Assembly: GCF_933775445.1 (NCBI RefSeq)
Contig: NC_065878.1
Location: forward strand, 19,108,395 to 19,172,394
Direction of reading: 5' to 3'
DNA length: 64,000 bases
From: Argentina anserina
Taxonomy: Eukaryota; Streptophyta; Magnoliopsida; Rosales; Rosaceae
Below are positions 44,881 through 59,045 of this stretch, piece after piece. Under the pieces are notes generated by a model, which worked only from the letters and a program-made list of their open reading frames with translations, was not told the DNA's origin and made no database searches. How positions within the stretch are numbered: the first letter of the stretch is position 1; each line of letters begins with the position of its first letter. The translations under genes and the position numbers were made by a program.

Positions 44881-47665
44881 GTTCGTACTAGGAAAACGAG
44901 GATGAAGATATTAACATATAGAAAGATGAGTGTACAATTCGCACTAACGTACAGTTGTGAAAATGGAAGAATCGAACTCTAAATCAAGTACATCTTCTTA
45001 TCCATTTGAACTAGCTAGAAACCTCATGAGCAAGAGAGATCCAGCAAGGAAATCGAAAGAAAAAAAAAGAGTCAAGGACGGTTAGGGAGGTATAGCTTTA
45101 TGCTTTTCTATCAAGGTTGACGAGGGTTTCATTAATTCACTCATCAACAAAATCTATAAGATTCACCACGTCATCGATGATCCCCCCATATTATTGGAGC
45201 TATGTTGTTGAACAACACCACACCGTCCACACCAAACCTCATCGCCCCTTTGAATTCACATTCACTTCCAGATTTGCGCGCACGAAGCTAGATTAGATCA
45301 GCATCTCAATACCAACATGTGAAATTGCCACCCCAAAATTAAACGCAACCCCAATTATTCAACTTCGGTAGCTAAAACCTAGCTCTTCCGCTTGTGCTAT
45401 ATCTTCTCTATCAGTCAAGTAAAGGGAAAGACCTTTTGACCTTTGACTTTTGAACAATGCTGATGTGAGAGTGACATGTATTATGTATATACGTGACACA
45501 CAATAATTCTTTATTTCATATACTGAACGACAAATGTTCTTACTTATCAAGCTTGAACTTTCAGCAAAAGGCTAAGCTACTAGAGCACCAGGAACATGAT
45601 GTGGACGTGGTTATATATTTACAGTGCGCCTATTATTACTTGCTTCATCATGCATCGGTATTTGAGGACTTGCCTCATCGATCGTTATGCTCCATATATT
45701 ATTGAGTTTTACGCAAGGCCTAACGTAACTACCAAAATACAAAAGAAATTTCAAGATTACAGTATCTTCAAACCATTAAAAATAAGTTGGGATTAATTAA
45801 TACTCCACATACGTACATTATAATTGCACTAATGCATCTAATTAGTATCATGCAGCTTCAGCAGGAATGTATAGCCATTCATGCCTTCAAAAAAAAAAAA
45901 ATTTTGGTTAACATGCCTTCAAAATTAATATTGCTCATCAGTACTATATGCATATAGAACAGCCGCGCAAAGGCCCAGCGAGAATCAATATATCCATCGC
46001 TTCAAGGAAGGATCAGTAATCACTAATCAGTGTCCTCGTATATATACTTATTGCTAATATGCTTAATTAAGAGAAATGATCGAGTATTAGAGTGTGTGTG
46101 TGTGTGTGTGTGTGTACACATGGTTTAATCTCTCAATTTTCTGAGAAAACAGTATACATAGAGATCTGGCTTGAGTGCATCCTTTTTTCTATATGCACTC
46201 TGCTATTAATGTAGATCGACTGTAGAGTGTAGAACTATATTGATTGAGATGCAGTGATCGATGAAGCAGGCTAGAAAATGAAGGAATTTGTACAGCAGTA
46301 ACAGCACCCCATATTCTAGACCACCTTCACACAATTTGCAATTTGCGCCCATAAATTCATATATGATTGATTTTGCGAGCGAGAACATGGATTAATTTGA
46401 AGTTTTGACAATGATCGATCTAGACCCCACAACAAGCAGCTGAAAATTAAACTATATCAAGTTCTCAATGCAGCCTACCCAACCTTCACCGAAGGAGCAT
46501 ATCTGGTGGTGGAGCTTGTTGTCTAAACGTATTCTACTTCAACTCTTAATCGAGCCATCGTCTAGGGTTGTCAGATTCCAACCACTGTTGCCACAGCAAA
46601 CGCTAAACAACGTCAACATCGGCTCAAAAGAGAACATCACCGTATGTAGCATTCTTAGTTTTCTTATTTGCAGAGAGCAGCTACTTAAAGCAGCCTTAAT
46701 TGTGCTGCAGCATTTTATTGACTCGCTCCGAGCACCAGGCCTCTGTACGTCATCTTTGGCATCCCGAAAATCTGATTATTAGTCGGCAAGGTCATGGTCT
46801 CTGATCATGAGTTCGCCGGAGATTACAAGTTGGAGGAGACTCGCACAGCAGAACCCAAAGTTGAGACCAGGGTACGTATTCCATTCTTGTGCCGCCAAGT
46901 TCTTCTGTGACGGTGGCAACGGGTTCTGGTGTTTTCTTATATAACAGCGGGACGTACGTTCTCTACATGCACTCCAGAAGCTGTGATCGATCTTCCTAGA
47001 TAGAGTTTATACTTTATGCATAGAGGTACGCTCACTCTAACAGGTTAACAATCTGGTCTTGAATTTCCAAATGCTAACGTCAATTTTAATTAGGCTGAAG
47101 TACTAATTGAACTAGTACGTATAAAACATGAATTGGATAATGCATTGGATCACAGGCAAATGCAAACCGTGGATGGTCAAGTGGGCTTTGAATTTAGCCG
47201 AAATTTGATCAGTACGTGCTCTTGGGCTCTCTGCATCCCGACGAATGAATCCTTTTTGTTCTGAACTCGATCGTTGGGGCTACTAGATTATAAAGCTAGT
47301 TTACGTGTGCGAAAGATTCGAACATTCCAGATTATTTCCCTTCCATCAATCTGACGCTGTCATTGCTGTACAAGGGCTTAAGTACAGAAGAGAGTAGAAT
47401 CTCATGGATGCAGTCTCAAAGAAGTAGCCACGCCATGCCACTGATGCCAGGAGTTTCTCGATCTGCACCAAATGTTTAAGTTCTAGATGACTTGCGATCG
47501 ATACATACGTACATGAGATGGTTCAGTACGTTATGTACAAATGACGTGTATTTTCCCCATTTCAACCTAGCTACCTTCTGAAATTATATCATGAATCGTA
47601 GTTAGTCTTTTGATCCCTATGTATATACCGGCCCATTAGTCTTTGCTACACATTTTGTTTCCGTC
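44881..47665. other. Intergenic, no supported gene
   Basis: AT-rich. A (GT)n run lies at about 46091-46116. A 104-codon frame at 46468-46782 has no recognisable motif, and I do not call it a gene. Confidence 0.5.
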
Positions 47666-48000
47666 CACTACAACAATGATACCCTTTTCCGACCACAGAT
47701 TTGCAACTAAAACCTTTTTTGGTCGGCAATAATGGTGTTTCCGACCATATACATTTCTCCGTCGGAAATACAATTTTTAATCGAATTTTATTTCCGATGA
47801 GTTGACCATTTGTCAGAAATGTAGTTGGAAATAAATAAATACGACCAGGTTTCTGTTTGGTCGGAAAGTTGTTGGAAAAAAGACATTCATTTTCAATGAT
47901 ATTTTGTTTTGTCGGAAAGTCGTCAGAAAAAAAATTCATTTCTAATTAGCCTTTATTCGGTCGGGATAATCGTCGAAAAACTGCATAATTATTTTTTATG
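47666..48000 (+). mobile_element. CACTA-type terminus with GTCGGAAA subterminal repeats (single end)
   Basis: Starts CACTACAACAATGATACC and is followed by many inverted and direct copies of TTTCCGAC / GTCGGAAA (47685-47975). This is a typical plant CACTA terminus with its subterminal array. I found no matching right terminus in the window, so it is a truncated or solo end. Confidence 0.6.
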
Positions 48001-49663
48001 TGAATTATTTTTCAATTTATCGAAAGATGGTCACATGACATCTCCACTACTATAATTAGAAGTGTTCTTTTGGTGTCAACAGCTTCGCCAATTTTTCGTT
48101 CTTTAGATTTTTGCCCATTGAAGATAAATTTCTCACTTTAGAACAAAAGAGATCAGGTATGGTTAATACAAGAATGAACGCTATCAAAGCATTTCTGGCC
48201 CTGGTATCTTTTAATTCCCATTTGTTTCCTTCCTAGAAGAATTGAGGACTTAGATAATACACAACTATCATGGGGCATTGCACGGGACAGCTAGGTAGCT
48301 AGGTTGGTTGGCGGTGGTAACAATAGACAATACACACTGCTCTTATGTTCAATCACAAGCAATCACATGCCTCTATATTAATTCTTAATTAATTGCCATG
48401 CACATTCAATTTTTAGTTATATGGTTTTTTGTTTCAGAAAAATATTCCTCCCTTTTAATTTATTCACGTGTTTTTTTTTTAACAGAATTTCTTCACGTGT
48501 TACCTAATTGTATAGTGTAAAGTAGAAACAAACCCCAATTGGATTCGGCAGACGTTTATTCACGTAACAGTTATCTTGACCCTCACATTTTATTATTGGC
48601 TTAATTTTCAAATTATAAATGTTTGTTTGTTTTTATTACGATTATCGTAAAATAAATTCTCAATGTAAATAATATACGAAATGAAAAACTTTTAATCAAA
48701 ATGTGCTAAACTTGAAGTACCTCGTCTTCAACAAGTCATCGAGAACTTATTTATGATTGATGAACACCACCACTACACCTGCTTGCTAATTTCATAATTA
48801 CAAACAACTTGCTTACGTCACATGTTGAACAAGTAGGTGAGAGCCCTAAGCAGTGGAGTAGGTGGGCGGTGCAGCCCAAACAGTTGTAGTTTAACAAGAC
48901 CCAATCCAGTCGCAGCCAGTCGGCCAGTCACCAAACCTCAAGCTGACAACTGACACGTGGCCGTAAGGGAAGCGGGTTAACCGGGTGCCTGAAAAGTGTT
49001 GGGTGAAGGCGTGTAGGAGTGTAGGACACACAGAGTAGATCAAGGAGCGACGGCAACGCAGAGAGGGATTAGTTATCGACGGCGATAACTACTTAAACGG
49101 ATTCGGCCACCCGTTTCGGTATCTCCGAGGCCCTCATTGCCACCACACACATAGCAATTTATCCAAAAGTGAAAATGTAGATTGCATCTTCCACTGTTGT
49201 AGTGAAAACTTGTAATAAGTACGGAATTAAAATGATTTGTGAGGTGAATGAACATTAATTTGCTCGATGAAGCGTGATTATTTTGTTTGTTCACGCTAAT
49301 GAAAGCCTAACAATTAAATTAAAATAGATTTTCATACGTACAAAATGAGGTACTAGTCTTATTTAAAAACTTACAAGTTTTGGTATAATGAGATTAACCA
49401 CTTGCATTCCTAATATGTGAATAATATCTTAATATATATTTTAAAGTAGTGAATTTAGACTTCTTTGTAGTCATCATCACACGACGTTTGATTGCTCCAA
49501 ACATGCAACATTATATTTGGCTGATTTCCTTAAGTACGTAGTCATCTTATTTCGAGTTATATGAACACTAAGACCGACTTTATCGTTTTTGTAGTTCTAA
49601 TAAAATGTCACGATTATAAAATTCGAATGCTTTAGTGCATCGTAGATAAAGTCATAAACCATT

Positions 49664-49705
<42 letters not shown>

Positions 49706-51500
49706 CTAAGAAGATGTAGCATAAACAAGAATATTGTATCACTATATATGGTGACTCCATGATAGGTTGGATCTGTTTCTATATGCTTTGATTAACGACT
49801 AATTATATGAATCATGGATCTTCATTGATTTTAACAACACTTCAACGTGCATTTATAAGTTGGATTAAAGAACCACACCATTATTGGAGTCATCTCAGGT
49901 GATATTTTAAGCTCAGACTCATTTCTCTATGATCAAATGCTCTTTTTCTTTGAATATCCTAATGCTGTGGCATTTGATTTCATTATTTCTGCCTACATCA
50001 ATCACAAATAGTGTTTTAAGTAGATTCTTTTCGTCTCTTTCCCATAACCATGACGTAGTATACAGCTTAGTATATGAGAATGTCACGGATTAAACCAAGC
50101 ATATTGTGTATGTCAAATGATGTTATATTTTTGCAGGAGTTGATGAAATTTGAAAATATGATTCCGGAATCGAAAATTAATTTTTTTTAAAGAAAACTAG
50201 ATTTATTAAAAAGCAGATCAAAGCGAGAATATTTATTACATATGTCTCTGTTACCATCTCGAGATAAACAAAAGGCTTAAGAGCATATTCACAATGATAC
50301 ATAGCATATGATTACTTTTTTAATTAAATCATGCGTGACTTATTAATCCCACATCTACGACTAAATAATGTAATTGAAGGACATTATTCTAAAAGATACT
50401 TTAGATTTTGTCTTTGTCCTTAATATTAAGGTGTACTGAAGCACCTGAAAAAATCAAATTAGGAATCATAAGCTGCTCCTTCACAAGTCATATAGAATAA
50501 AGGAATTCGAAGTCTCCTAGTAACTGGCAAGCTAAGTTAATGGGATCTTAATAAGGTTTTTTTAATCAAATGTCATTACGACTTTCAAATTAGTAGGAAA
50601 AAAATATATCGGTAAACCAGATACAACCATTTAGATATATAAATAAAATATCCTCTTAATAAAAGGCGTGTAGGAAAATTTTGCACTTGATTGCTATTAT
50701 ACAAAATTGTTTCATATAATACTTCTCAACACAAACAATTGACAAATCACTGGCACACAATAGACTACACTATGTTGTTCTGTTTGCATCTTGAACTAAA
50801 AATCGTAAGAAATTACGGATAAAATTTAGCCCTCAAACTTTTGGACAAAATTAAAACTCGAGACTCAAACTCTAAAGTCAGACAGTAACATAAACCCTAG
50901 CCTCTAAAATTAACTACTAATCTGACATAACTCATGAGTATGGATCCAAGAAAGGGAAAAAGAATATCCCATATGAAACCATTCCATGTAGAGAAAAGAT
51001 CGAATATCCCATATATCGGCAAATGGATCGTGCTTTGCTTATGCAAATATCCAATTCTCCCCAGCTCCACCCAATCAAAACCCCCCACAATCGTTTATCC
51101 TCAACTCTCTTGTCCTCTTCCAAATCTCTATTTTCTCACTTTCATTTTTCCTTATCCTCAAAATAAAAATAAATAACAAAAAAATCCGAAAAGGTTTCGT
51201 ACAAGGAGTGGGAGGTCCAGGTGGCAGAGAGGAGAAGTAGTAGTAGAGGAGAACAGGTCGTAGAGAGAAAGAAGAGGTTTTGGGCAAAGAGTAAACTTTG
51301 TTCCGGACAATAATGCCCTTTTACTGGCTGTCCCGGTTTTGTGGTCAGAAAATCATAGACCTTATAAGAAGGGGTTTAAGGCACTGTTCCTGTTTTGCAT
51401 GGTTTTTCTCTCCTTTTTGTATATACCAAATTCTCTTTCTGGGTTTTTACATTCTTCAATTTCAATCCATTTTTTTTGTTTTAAACCAAAAAAAAAAACA
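48001..51500. other. Intergenic, no supported gene
   Basis: AT-rich throughout. A (TA)n microsatellite lies at about 49667-49700. No coding sequence or repeat family recognised. The last few hundred bases probably include the promoter of the telomere-repeat-binding gene. Confidence 0.5.
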
Positions 51501-52766
51501 GAGTGTATTGTTCTGAATTGTGATTATCACAGATCAATTGCACATTGTTTACAGAAACACTGTGAAAGCTGTAGATAGATTGATTGGTTTTGATTGGTAA
51601 CTCTTGCACAGAACAAGATCTTTATGGAGGTGAGTGGTTTCTAAATTCTGTGGTAACTTTCAATTCTGGGTCTGTGTTTCTGTGCTGTGATGCCAATTGG
51701 GTTTGAGTTGTTTGGGAATTCCGCGACGTTTTGGATCAGTGATTGGTTGGTTTTGGTTCGTTGTCTTGGGTTTTGTTTGGTGTTTTGTTTGAGGAATTGG
51801 GTTTTGGATTCTTTGCATGCAAGTTTGGAACTTGTGGTTGAGATCGGGATCGGATCGTGGAGTTTTGGTTTTGATGAATTTGGGTTTGATTGGAATGATC
51901 AGAATTGTTGGGTTTGAATTTTTGCATGGACTACTTGTTTCGTTGTTGGTCTGAGATTTATGGGATTTAAGCTGTTGTCTTTGGATTGATCGCTACGTAT
52001 GACGCCTTGTTGTGCAAGGATTGATCGGAATTTGGAGGGAATTGTATTTGTTATGCCTTGATTTGGGATTTTTGGAATGAAGTGTTGAATTTGATCAGCA
52101 TTGGATTGGGTTTTGGGGTTTTAAGCTTGTTTAGATTACTCAATGTTTCCTATATAAAGCAACTTAATTTGGATGTGATTGGGGTCAAATTTGTTTCCAA
52201 TTTATGGCTGATCTAAGTCTCTGTCTTATTTTTATTTTTATTTCCAAAGAGCTCTGATCAGGGGTTTCATGATCTGGGACCTTGATATAGTGATTGCCAT
52301 TGTTAAAACAGTCTCATTTCCTTATGCTCTGCTTTTGTTTTGGAATTATGAATTTGGGGCCAATTTTGTTGAGGGTTATAAATCCTATTTATTCATTTAA
52401 TATCTGTGATCTATTGGATATGTTAGAAATCCCAGAAAGAATAGGTATATTCATACAAAGGGTTTCTTGGCTACATTGGAAGTTTCACAGTATTGATCAT
52501 GTTGGCAGTGAGAAAAGGCAACAGTATGACAAATGTGGTTTTCTTTCTGGATTTTATCAGAATTGTGTGTGTCTATTTGATTTGAATTGATTCTTACTGA
52601 CGGTTATGCGATTAACAAGATTTCTTCAATCAGTATGTATCCGCAATTTCCAGTTATGTTGAGCATGACACGTATGTTTCGTATTCTTTGTGATGACAGT
52701 GAGGGGAATGTGGAGGTGATGCTTCTTTCTGATTGATGAGTTCCTATTGCCGTCTATGCCTGAGAT
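51500..52766 (+). promoter_or_regulatory. Leader region of the telomere-repeat-binding gene
   Basis: T-rich, G/T-rich sequence with a likely leader exon ending ATGGAG|GTGAGTGG at 51629. The upstream ATG at 51624 sits immediately before the donor, so the spliced mRNA may carry a short upstream ORF. The acceptor was not fixed; TGATGACAG at about 52699 is a candidate. Confidence 0.45.
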
Positions 52767-55700
52767 ATGGTGTTGAAGAAGAAGCTAGATTTTGGATTTA
52801 ATGGATTCCAGTTCCCCACCATACCTAGAGCTCCCAGATCAGCTAGAGTAAGCATTCACTTTAATTCTCTCTTCTTAGTTAGTTGCCTTTTTTTTAATGA
52901 TTTGCAATGTGTTAACTTCATGAATCTTGGCTACTGTTTCCAGAGGAGGGGCCCACAAAAGACATCAGTTGAGGATGGACAAATCTGTGCGTTTGAATTA
53001 CTGGCTTCTATAGCTGGCAAGCTGTTGCAGGAGAGCGAAAGTTCATCCGCCTCCAGTCATGCTTCTAAAAGAAACTCTCAGCCTGCCTTTGATAAAGATG
53101 TTAAGCAAGAAATACAAGATGAACACAAACCTCTGAAAGATGAATGTCTAGATCAGGGCTGCTCTGAAGAGAGTGTTTCTTTAGAGCTGACCTCAAAAAA
53201 CATTGATCGGAAGTGTACTCGAAAAGAATTTCTGCATGCTGAGAGTGATACGGCTTTGGAACGTGCTTCGATCATTACAAGTTGTGACAGCTCAAAGAAA
53301 GTTGCTGGTCAGACGAAGTCTGTAATACGCAGTAGCAAGCCCACATTTCTCAATCATTTGGGTAAATTAGGGAGAGGCTCCCCAGGTATTGGGGAGTCCT
53401 CTTTTAATAATATAGGTCCGAAAGGCTGTGAGGGATTAGACACTGGAGGGTGTAATAGGTCTAACACATGCAGTTCCAAGGATCCAATGGAAGTGCATGC
53501 AGAGTATCCTGCAACTGTCAATGGAGACAATAATGTCAAATTGTCATTGTACAGGAATCTCATTCCAAATGCTTCTTTTTCCAGGCATAGGAATGATATT
53601 GAATTAGGTATTAGAGATGATGACGAAAAATTTTCTAGGTGCAATAAATTCAGCACTAAGGTAAAAGTCTTTAGGCCTCCATCACGTATTGGAGACCGAA
53701 GAATAAGAAAGTTACTGACATCCAAATATTGGAAGGTGGCTCCAAAACTGAGGGAATGTGATAACTCCAGATATGGTATGTGGCTGCTTCTTGCTTTCAC
53801 CATTTCAGCCTCGTATTTTTCCAATTGTGCGTATCTATGAGTCATTAATTTATATGATTGATTTTGATTGTATTTTGTGCTTTTGATTTCTTTAGATGGG
53901 GGAGTAAAAGCTACTTACCATAAGAGGAAAGTCTTTTACAATCGTGAACGATCTCAACCTGACACTTTTTGTAAGAGGAGGAAAATGCTTAAACAATGCT
54001 CAATAGTGACTTCTGATGGAGGGTTCAGTGGTGAAAGTGTTTCTTATTTACCAGAGAAGGGCATGAATGGAGACAAAAGTGTTCCTGCTGGTACGTTTGT
54101 TGGTTTAGCAACCTATTTAGACCATCACTGTTCCTTTACACTTCTCGAATTTAAGGCTTGTGCCAATAGATATGCTTAAGAGCTGTTCTTCTCTGCAGCA
54201 AATGGGGTGTCTTGTTCAGTCATAGGCCCTCAAGCTTCTTTCCACTCCAAGGAATCTAATGGTAATTAAAGGTTTTTGTGGTGGCATTGTGTGTAAGGAC
54301 ACTTTTTTTTGGATCGTGTCTGATAGGTTATCATGGTGGATTTCCTTTTGTACAGTGAAACTCAGAATCAGATCCTTTAAGGTACCTGAGCTTTTCATTG
54401 AGGTGCCAGAAACTGAAACTGTCGGTTCCTTGAAGGTATAACTGAGTCGAAATTTCCTCAACTCTTTTTAGACTAGCAGTTGCCACAAATTTGGGTTATT
54501 CTTAGTGTACAGGTCCTAGTGTTTTTCTCATGAGCATACTTTCTTTATTGGCCTGGAACATGCTAGTTTTTTAGTCTCGTACTGGGTTTTATGTTTGCTG
54601 GTTGATGCTGACTTCTGTCACTTCTACTACTAAATAAGTTTCTATCGTGACGTTTTGCAGAGGACAGTTATGGAGGCAGTGAATGCCATACTAAATGGTG
54701 GCCTAAATGTTGGGGTGTTGTATCAAGGTAAAAGGGTTAGGGATGACAACAGAACTCTACTACAGAGTGGAATTTCTTGTAAAGACAATTTGGATTCTCT
54801 GGCTTTTACATTGGAGCCTAGTCCTGTAGAAGCTCCTCCATCTTTGTATCCTTGTGATCCTCCCTCGTTGTCCTGTGAGGGATCGTTGCTTTTGACCGGG
54901 TAATTTTGACTTCGTTTTTGATAAGCTGTTTTACCATTTTACGGCTGATATGGTCAGAATATGATGTTTGAGCATTTTGTAACAATGATTCTGACTAGTT
55001 TTGGTCAAGAGTGCAGTTCAGTATCTGTCCTAATATTTTTGCTGTTTCAGGTCCCCAAGCACACCTCTACTGGATCCAGGGATTTCTGATTTGATATCTG
55101 ATCCCCCTCTGACCAATTCTGCCTGTCTTGCTGAAAGTAAGCATGAATCAGTTTCCTCTCATATTGATCTATTATCCAACAAAGCCATGCCAGAGTGCCA
55201 GGCAATAGTTCCACTTCCTGACATGAGCATGGAGCCACTAGCTGCGGTTCCTGTGAACCAGAAATCAAAAAGATCTGAGCTTGTGCAGCGCCGAACCAGG
55301 AGGCCATTTTCTGTATCAGAAGTAGAAGCATTAGTGCAAGCTGTTGAGGACCTTGGAACTGGAAGGTGCAATATTTTTTAGCATCTAAACATCAAAGTTA
55401 TATTAGGGCTGAAAAATGTACAGGGACTTAACCACATTTCTCATCTTGCAGGTGGCGTGATGTTAAAATGTGTGCATTTGAGAATGCAGATCATCGAACT
55501 TATGTGGATTTGAAGGTGATAATATATTTTGATATCATGTAGTAAAATATCTTATCACATGCCTTGAATGCTGTCTTGAGAGAATTTTCTGTGGTACTAA
55601 ACTGTTATTCTAGAAAAAAACTTGTTGTGTGTGAATTTTGAGTAACCATGTCCTACATTTATCTTATATATTGTCAAGACACTTGTTTCTTTAGACTTGT

Positions 55701-56014
55701 GATTACTATGAGTTAGTGGATGCCACAATGTCGCTGATGGGGTACTTTGCTGGAAAAACATAAGTTAAATTATAGTCTTTGCATTACTGCAGGACAAGTG
55801 GAAGACTTTGGTTCACACCGCACAAATCTCTCCTCAGCAAAGAAGGGGAGAGCCTGTTCCCCAGGAGCTTTTGGACAGAGTATTGGCTGCCCATTCTTAC
55901 TGGTGCCAACACCAGGCTAAGCAACAAGGCAAGCTCCAGACTTGTGTCCCAAGAATCACAGATACTTGCTCGACTGATAGACATGGCGCTGAAAGGTACT
56001 CAGCCATTGTATGA
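52767..56014 (+). CDS. Telomere-repeat-binding protein (TRP/TBP1 family, Ubl plus Myb)
   Basis: Nine exons: 52767-52847, 52944-53775, 53896-54090, 54199-54261, 54356-54435, 54661-54899, 55051-55365, 55452-55515 and 55793-56014. All are in phase, giving 696 residues. The N-terminus MVLKKKLDFGFNGFQFPTIP is conserved in the family. A ubiquitin-like domain spans about residues 391-465 (KLRIRSFKVPELFIEVPETE; VLYQGKRVRDDNRTLLQSGI). The C-terminal Myb/telobox domain is at about 583-650 (RRPFSVSEVEALVQAVEDLG; W at GRWRDVK; TYVDLKDKWKTLVHTAQIS) and is followed by the plant-specific extension (RRGEPVPQELLDRVLAAHSY). These nuclear proteins bind the TTTAGGG repeat of plant telomeres. The gene appears intact. 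Confidence 0.96.
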
Positions 56015-58400
56015 TGTAGAAAACAGCAGAGTTGACAGAAACAGAGAAAGAAGACAATTGTACAAATGATCCTCCTAAAATGTGTATTATTCTCACATCC
56101 ATACTATGATTTTATTTGCTAACATCTCTGTCTGAAGATATTAGCATATGTAAATGATCCCTTCCAAATAAGTTCAGTCCGTCTAACAGCTAGTCATTTG
56201 AATTCAATTGATTTAATTTCATCATAAATATTGTAGAATTGTGAATGAACATCTACAGTAAATAAAGTTCTTCAATTGTTTTCCTTTGTTGCTCAGATCT
56301 TGCTTATCCTTTCTGATCTTATTATTGTCTTTCATGGGTTTGTTGATCTTATCCAATGTCAAGTTAAATAAATTTCTTTTATGGGTCAACTTCAATGTTT
56401 GTTGTTGAAGTTAGTATATATCTACCATGTGATACGAATGACTTGCGTAGAAAGTCGATCGAAGGCTTTGTTTCAAATACGGCTGCGCGCAGTATTGATT
56501 ACGTATGGCGTACACCTTTCTGTTGAACAGAGTATCAAGTATCCCACCATTGACATATGTAGATTTCAGTTGTAGTGCGTTACAGTTATCCCCTTGCATA
56601 CGTATTTTGTATTTGTCTACATCACAGCTTCCTCGTCTGAAAATCGATTCGAAATGACTATCTAAAGGGAAGATTAACGCTGAATCGAAGCCACAGCGGT
56701 GGGGGATTAGTAACCTAACTAACTAGCCTTCGTTTCAATGAGTTGACTCCACCGGGAAATTCTGATTTCCGATACAACTTCCTTAAAAGGACCCATGAGG
56801 TTCATGCTCTTAGGCTCCAGTTTATGGCCAATGCCGGAAGAGTTTAGAACACTTAAAGCACTTGTAGTCTTTTTTTATCTGAAAAGCACTTGTAGTCTTG
56901 TAGGATGAAGATAACAGAGAGCTGGCCGTTTTACAAGTTATTGAAGCATTTTCTGGGGAAGACGGTTTTTTTTTTTTATGAGGATTTGAGCCATGGGGGA
57001 CATGTATTTATTTATCATGTCAAAGTGTAAATGACCAGAAGTGCTCAGTTCTATATTATGATGAGGCCAATGATAGTGAATGATGTAGCCATGTAGCACA
57101 AGTAGTCAAGCTAGCAGTCCCTATCTCATAATAAATTTGTGTTCTATATTATGATGTGCATCTGTACAATAATGTCAATTGGGCTGAGTCTATGAACCCT
57201 AAGACGATGACCACCTCTCTTTTTATTGACCAACAATAACTTATCACCCCACTTGAGTATATTTTACAATATTTCGGAATCACTGAACTTAACTCTTTAA
57301 GCCATTTCATATAATTTTTGGTTGTAGAGTTTCGATACTTAATAATACTATGAAACTTTTGCTAATTAACGCTTTGATGTGTTCCTAAAACACGGAAGTG
57401 TGATCAAGCCTATGTGGCCACACTGGCCAAATTCATTGCTATTCCATTTCATTAAGAAATTGAGAGGACCGCAAATTTTAATGATATATGAATGTGGTAT
57501 TTGATAATGCAGCCTTTTCATGAAGTTCTAGAACGCACTAAGATGCTTAATGGACCATGGATGACAAAGACATTAGGGAAATGAGTGAATAAAGTTTAAG
57601 ATTAAATTTAGACATTAATCCTTTGTGAACTAGGCATGGGAGTTTATTAGATAAGCCTCACTCATAAAGCAGTTATGCGACAAACTAGATGTAAATCTTA
57701 TCATTTATATATTGGTCTAGAATCTATATCCTAATTTTGGCCATTTGCCTTTTGTCCTAATTCTATAAATTGATGCTAAAATGCTGAAAGACACTGAGAT
57801 TAAGACCAATTGGAAAACAATAATCACAAAACTCACATGGTTTTGTGATGAATTGTTAACTTCTCTCTTTAATTTTCTAATCTATGGAGATCCTCTCCTT
57901 TTTCTTACAATAAATTCCAATTTTCCATAATTACCGTGATAAGCAATTTATTAGATACATTTGAAAATTTCTCATTAATGTTTTACTAATTGCGGATCCG
58001 ATTTGAATTTTGACATTTAAATAAGATATTTTTCTTGATAGTATACATCAGACCACCAATACGAGATAAAATTACAAGATAAAAATATAGAAAAGAGCTA
58101 AAAAGAACTTTTCACAATATGAAATTCGGATATTCCATCGATAAATTTCAAAATTTAAACATAACTTTAATCATTCCGACTGAGTTCAGGTATTATTTGT
58201 GATGTAAACCCTAAAATATTACAAACTTGACGTGGACCGTTGATTATTTTGACAAGTGTACTATATCTATATGTAATGATTATGTTGACATATACATAGT
58301 AGTACCCAGCACCTATTACAAAACTGAGAAAATAACTGAAGCCAATCTCATACCCTCCTCCTGGATCAGTGTGGTCATTGTTGGTTGAAATTGAAGCACA
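56015..58400. other. Intergenic, no supported gene
   Basis: Contains the probable 3' UTR of the telomere-binding gene, then AT-rich DNA without recognisable genes. Confidence 0.5.
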
Positions 58401-59045
58401 AATTAAGCACAGCACTAGAATCTCGCCGAGACTATTTGTAGTATCCGAGATTTTGGCGGCGGTGATTCCACGTCCTCGTCATAAAGAGATAGACCACCAA
58501 ATCATCAGCATCTTTCAGACTTTCAAGTCTTCAAGACTTTGGTTTTGTTCACAATGGAGTCTTGAAGACCTGGACTACTGAAGAGTTTATGTTCCTTTCT
58601 CAAGGGTTTACTCAGGTACTTAAAAATTCTTATTGTTGACTTCCTTTGAATTTTGTAATCATTTTGTGTTGGAAAGGATTGAACTTTGGTGTTTATTTTT
58701 CTTGCATGTTTATGTATTTTATATGTAGATAAGAAAAGCTTGCATTTTTGATTGGATTATGGCATTGTTTGTTCAGAATAGTGGGTTTTGATTCATATGG
58801 CTATCTCCTAATGTGTTCTGATACTTCTAAATCACAAAGATATGAACTTTAGGGAACCCTTTTGATTACTGAGGTTAAAGATTGAAACTTGTGTCTGTAT
58901 TTTAGGTTCATTCTTTCTGGGTTTTGAAGTTTGAAGAAGGCTTATTAGTCTGGAGAAATTTGGGGTGTAGATTGTATTGAAGCATATTGCTTAAGAGCTT
59001 TTTGGGTTTTGGGTTTTGGTGTTGGGAGTTTTGGTTGCAATCTCA
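58401..59045 (+). promoter_or_regulatory. 5' UTR and leader intron of the GRAS gene
   Basis: A donor TTTACTCAG|GTACTT lies at about 58615 and an acceptor TGTATTTTAG|GTTCATTC at about 58904. A single leader intron is common in LISCL-type GRAS genes, whose coding region is intronless. Confidence 0.5.

Noticed and set aside
46468..46782. 104-codon plus-strand ORF
   Set aside because: No motif, no promoter or splice context, and neighbouring frames look equally random.
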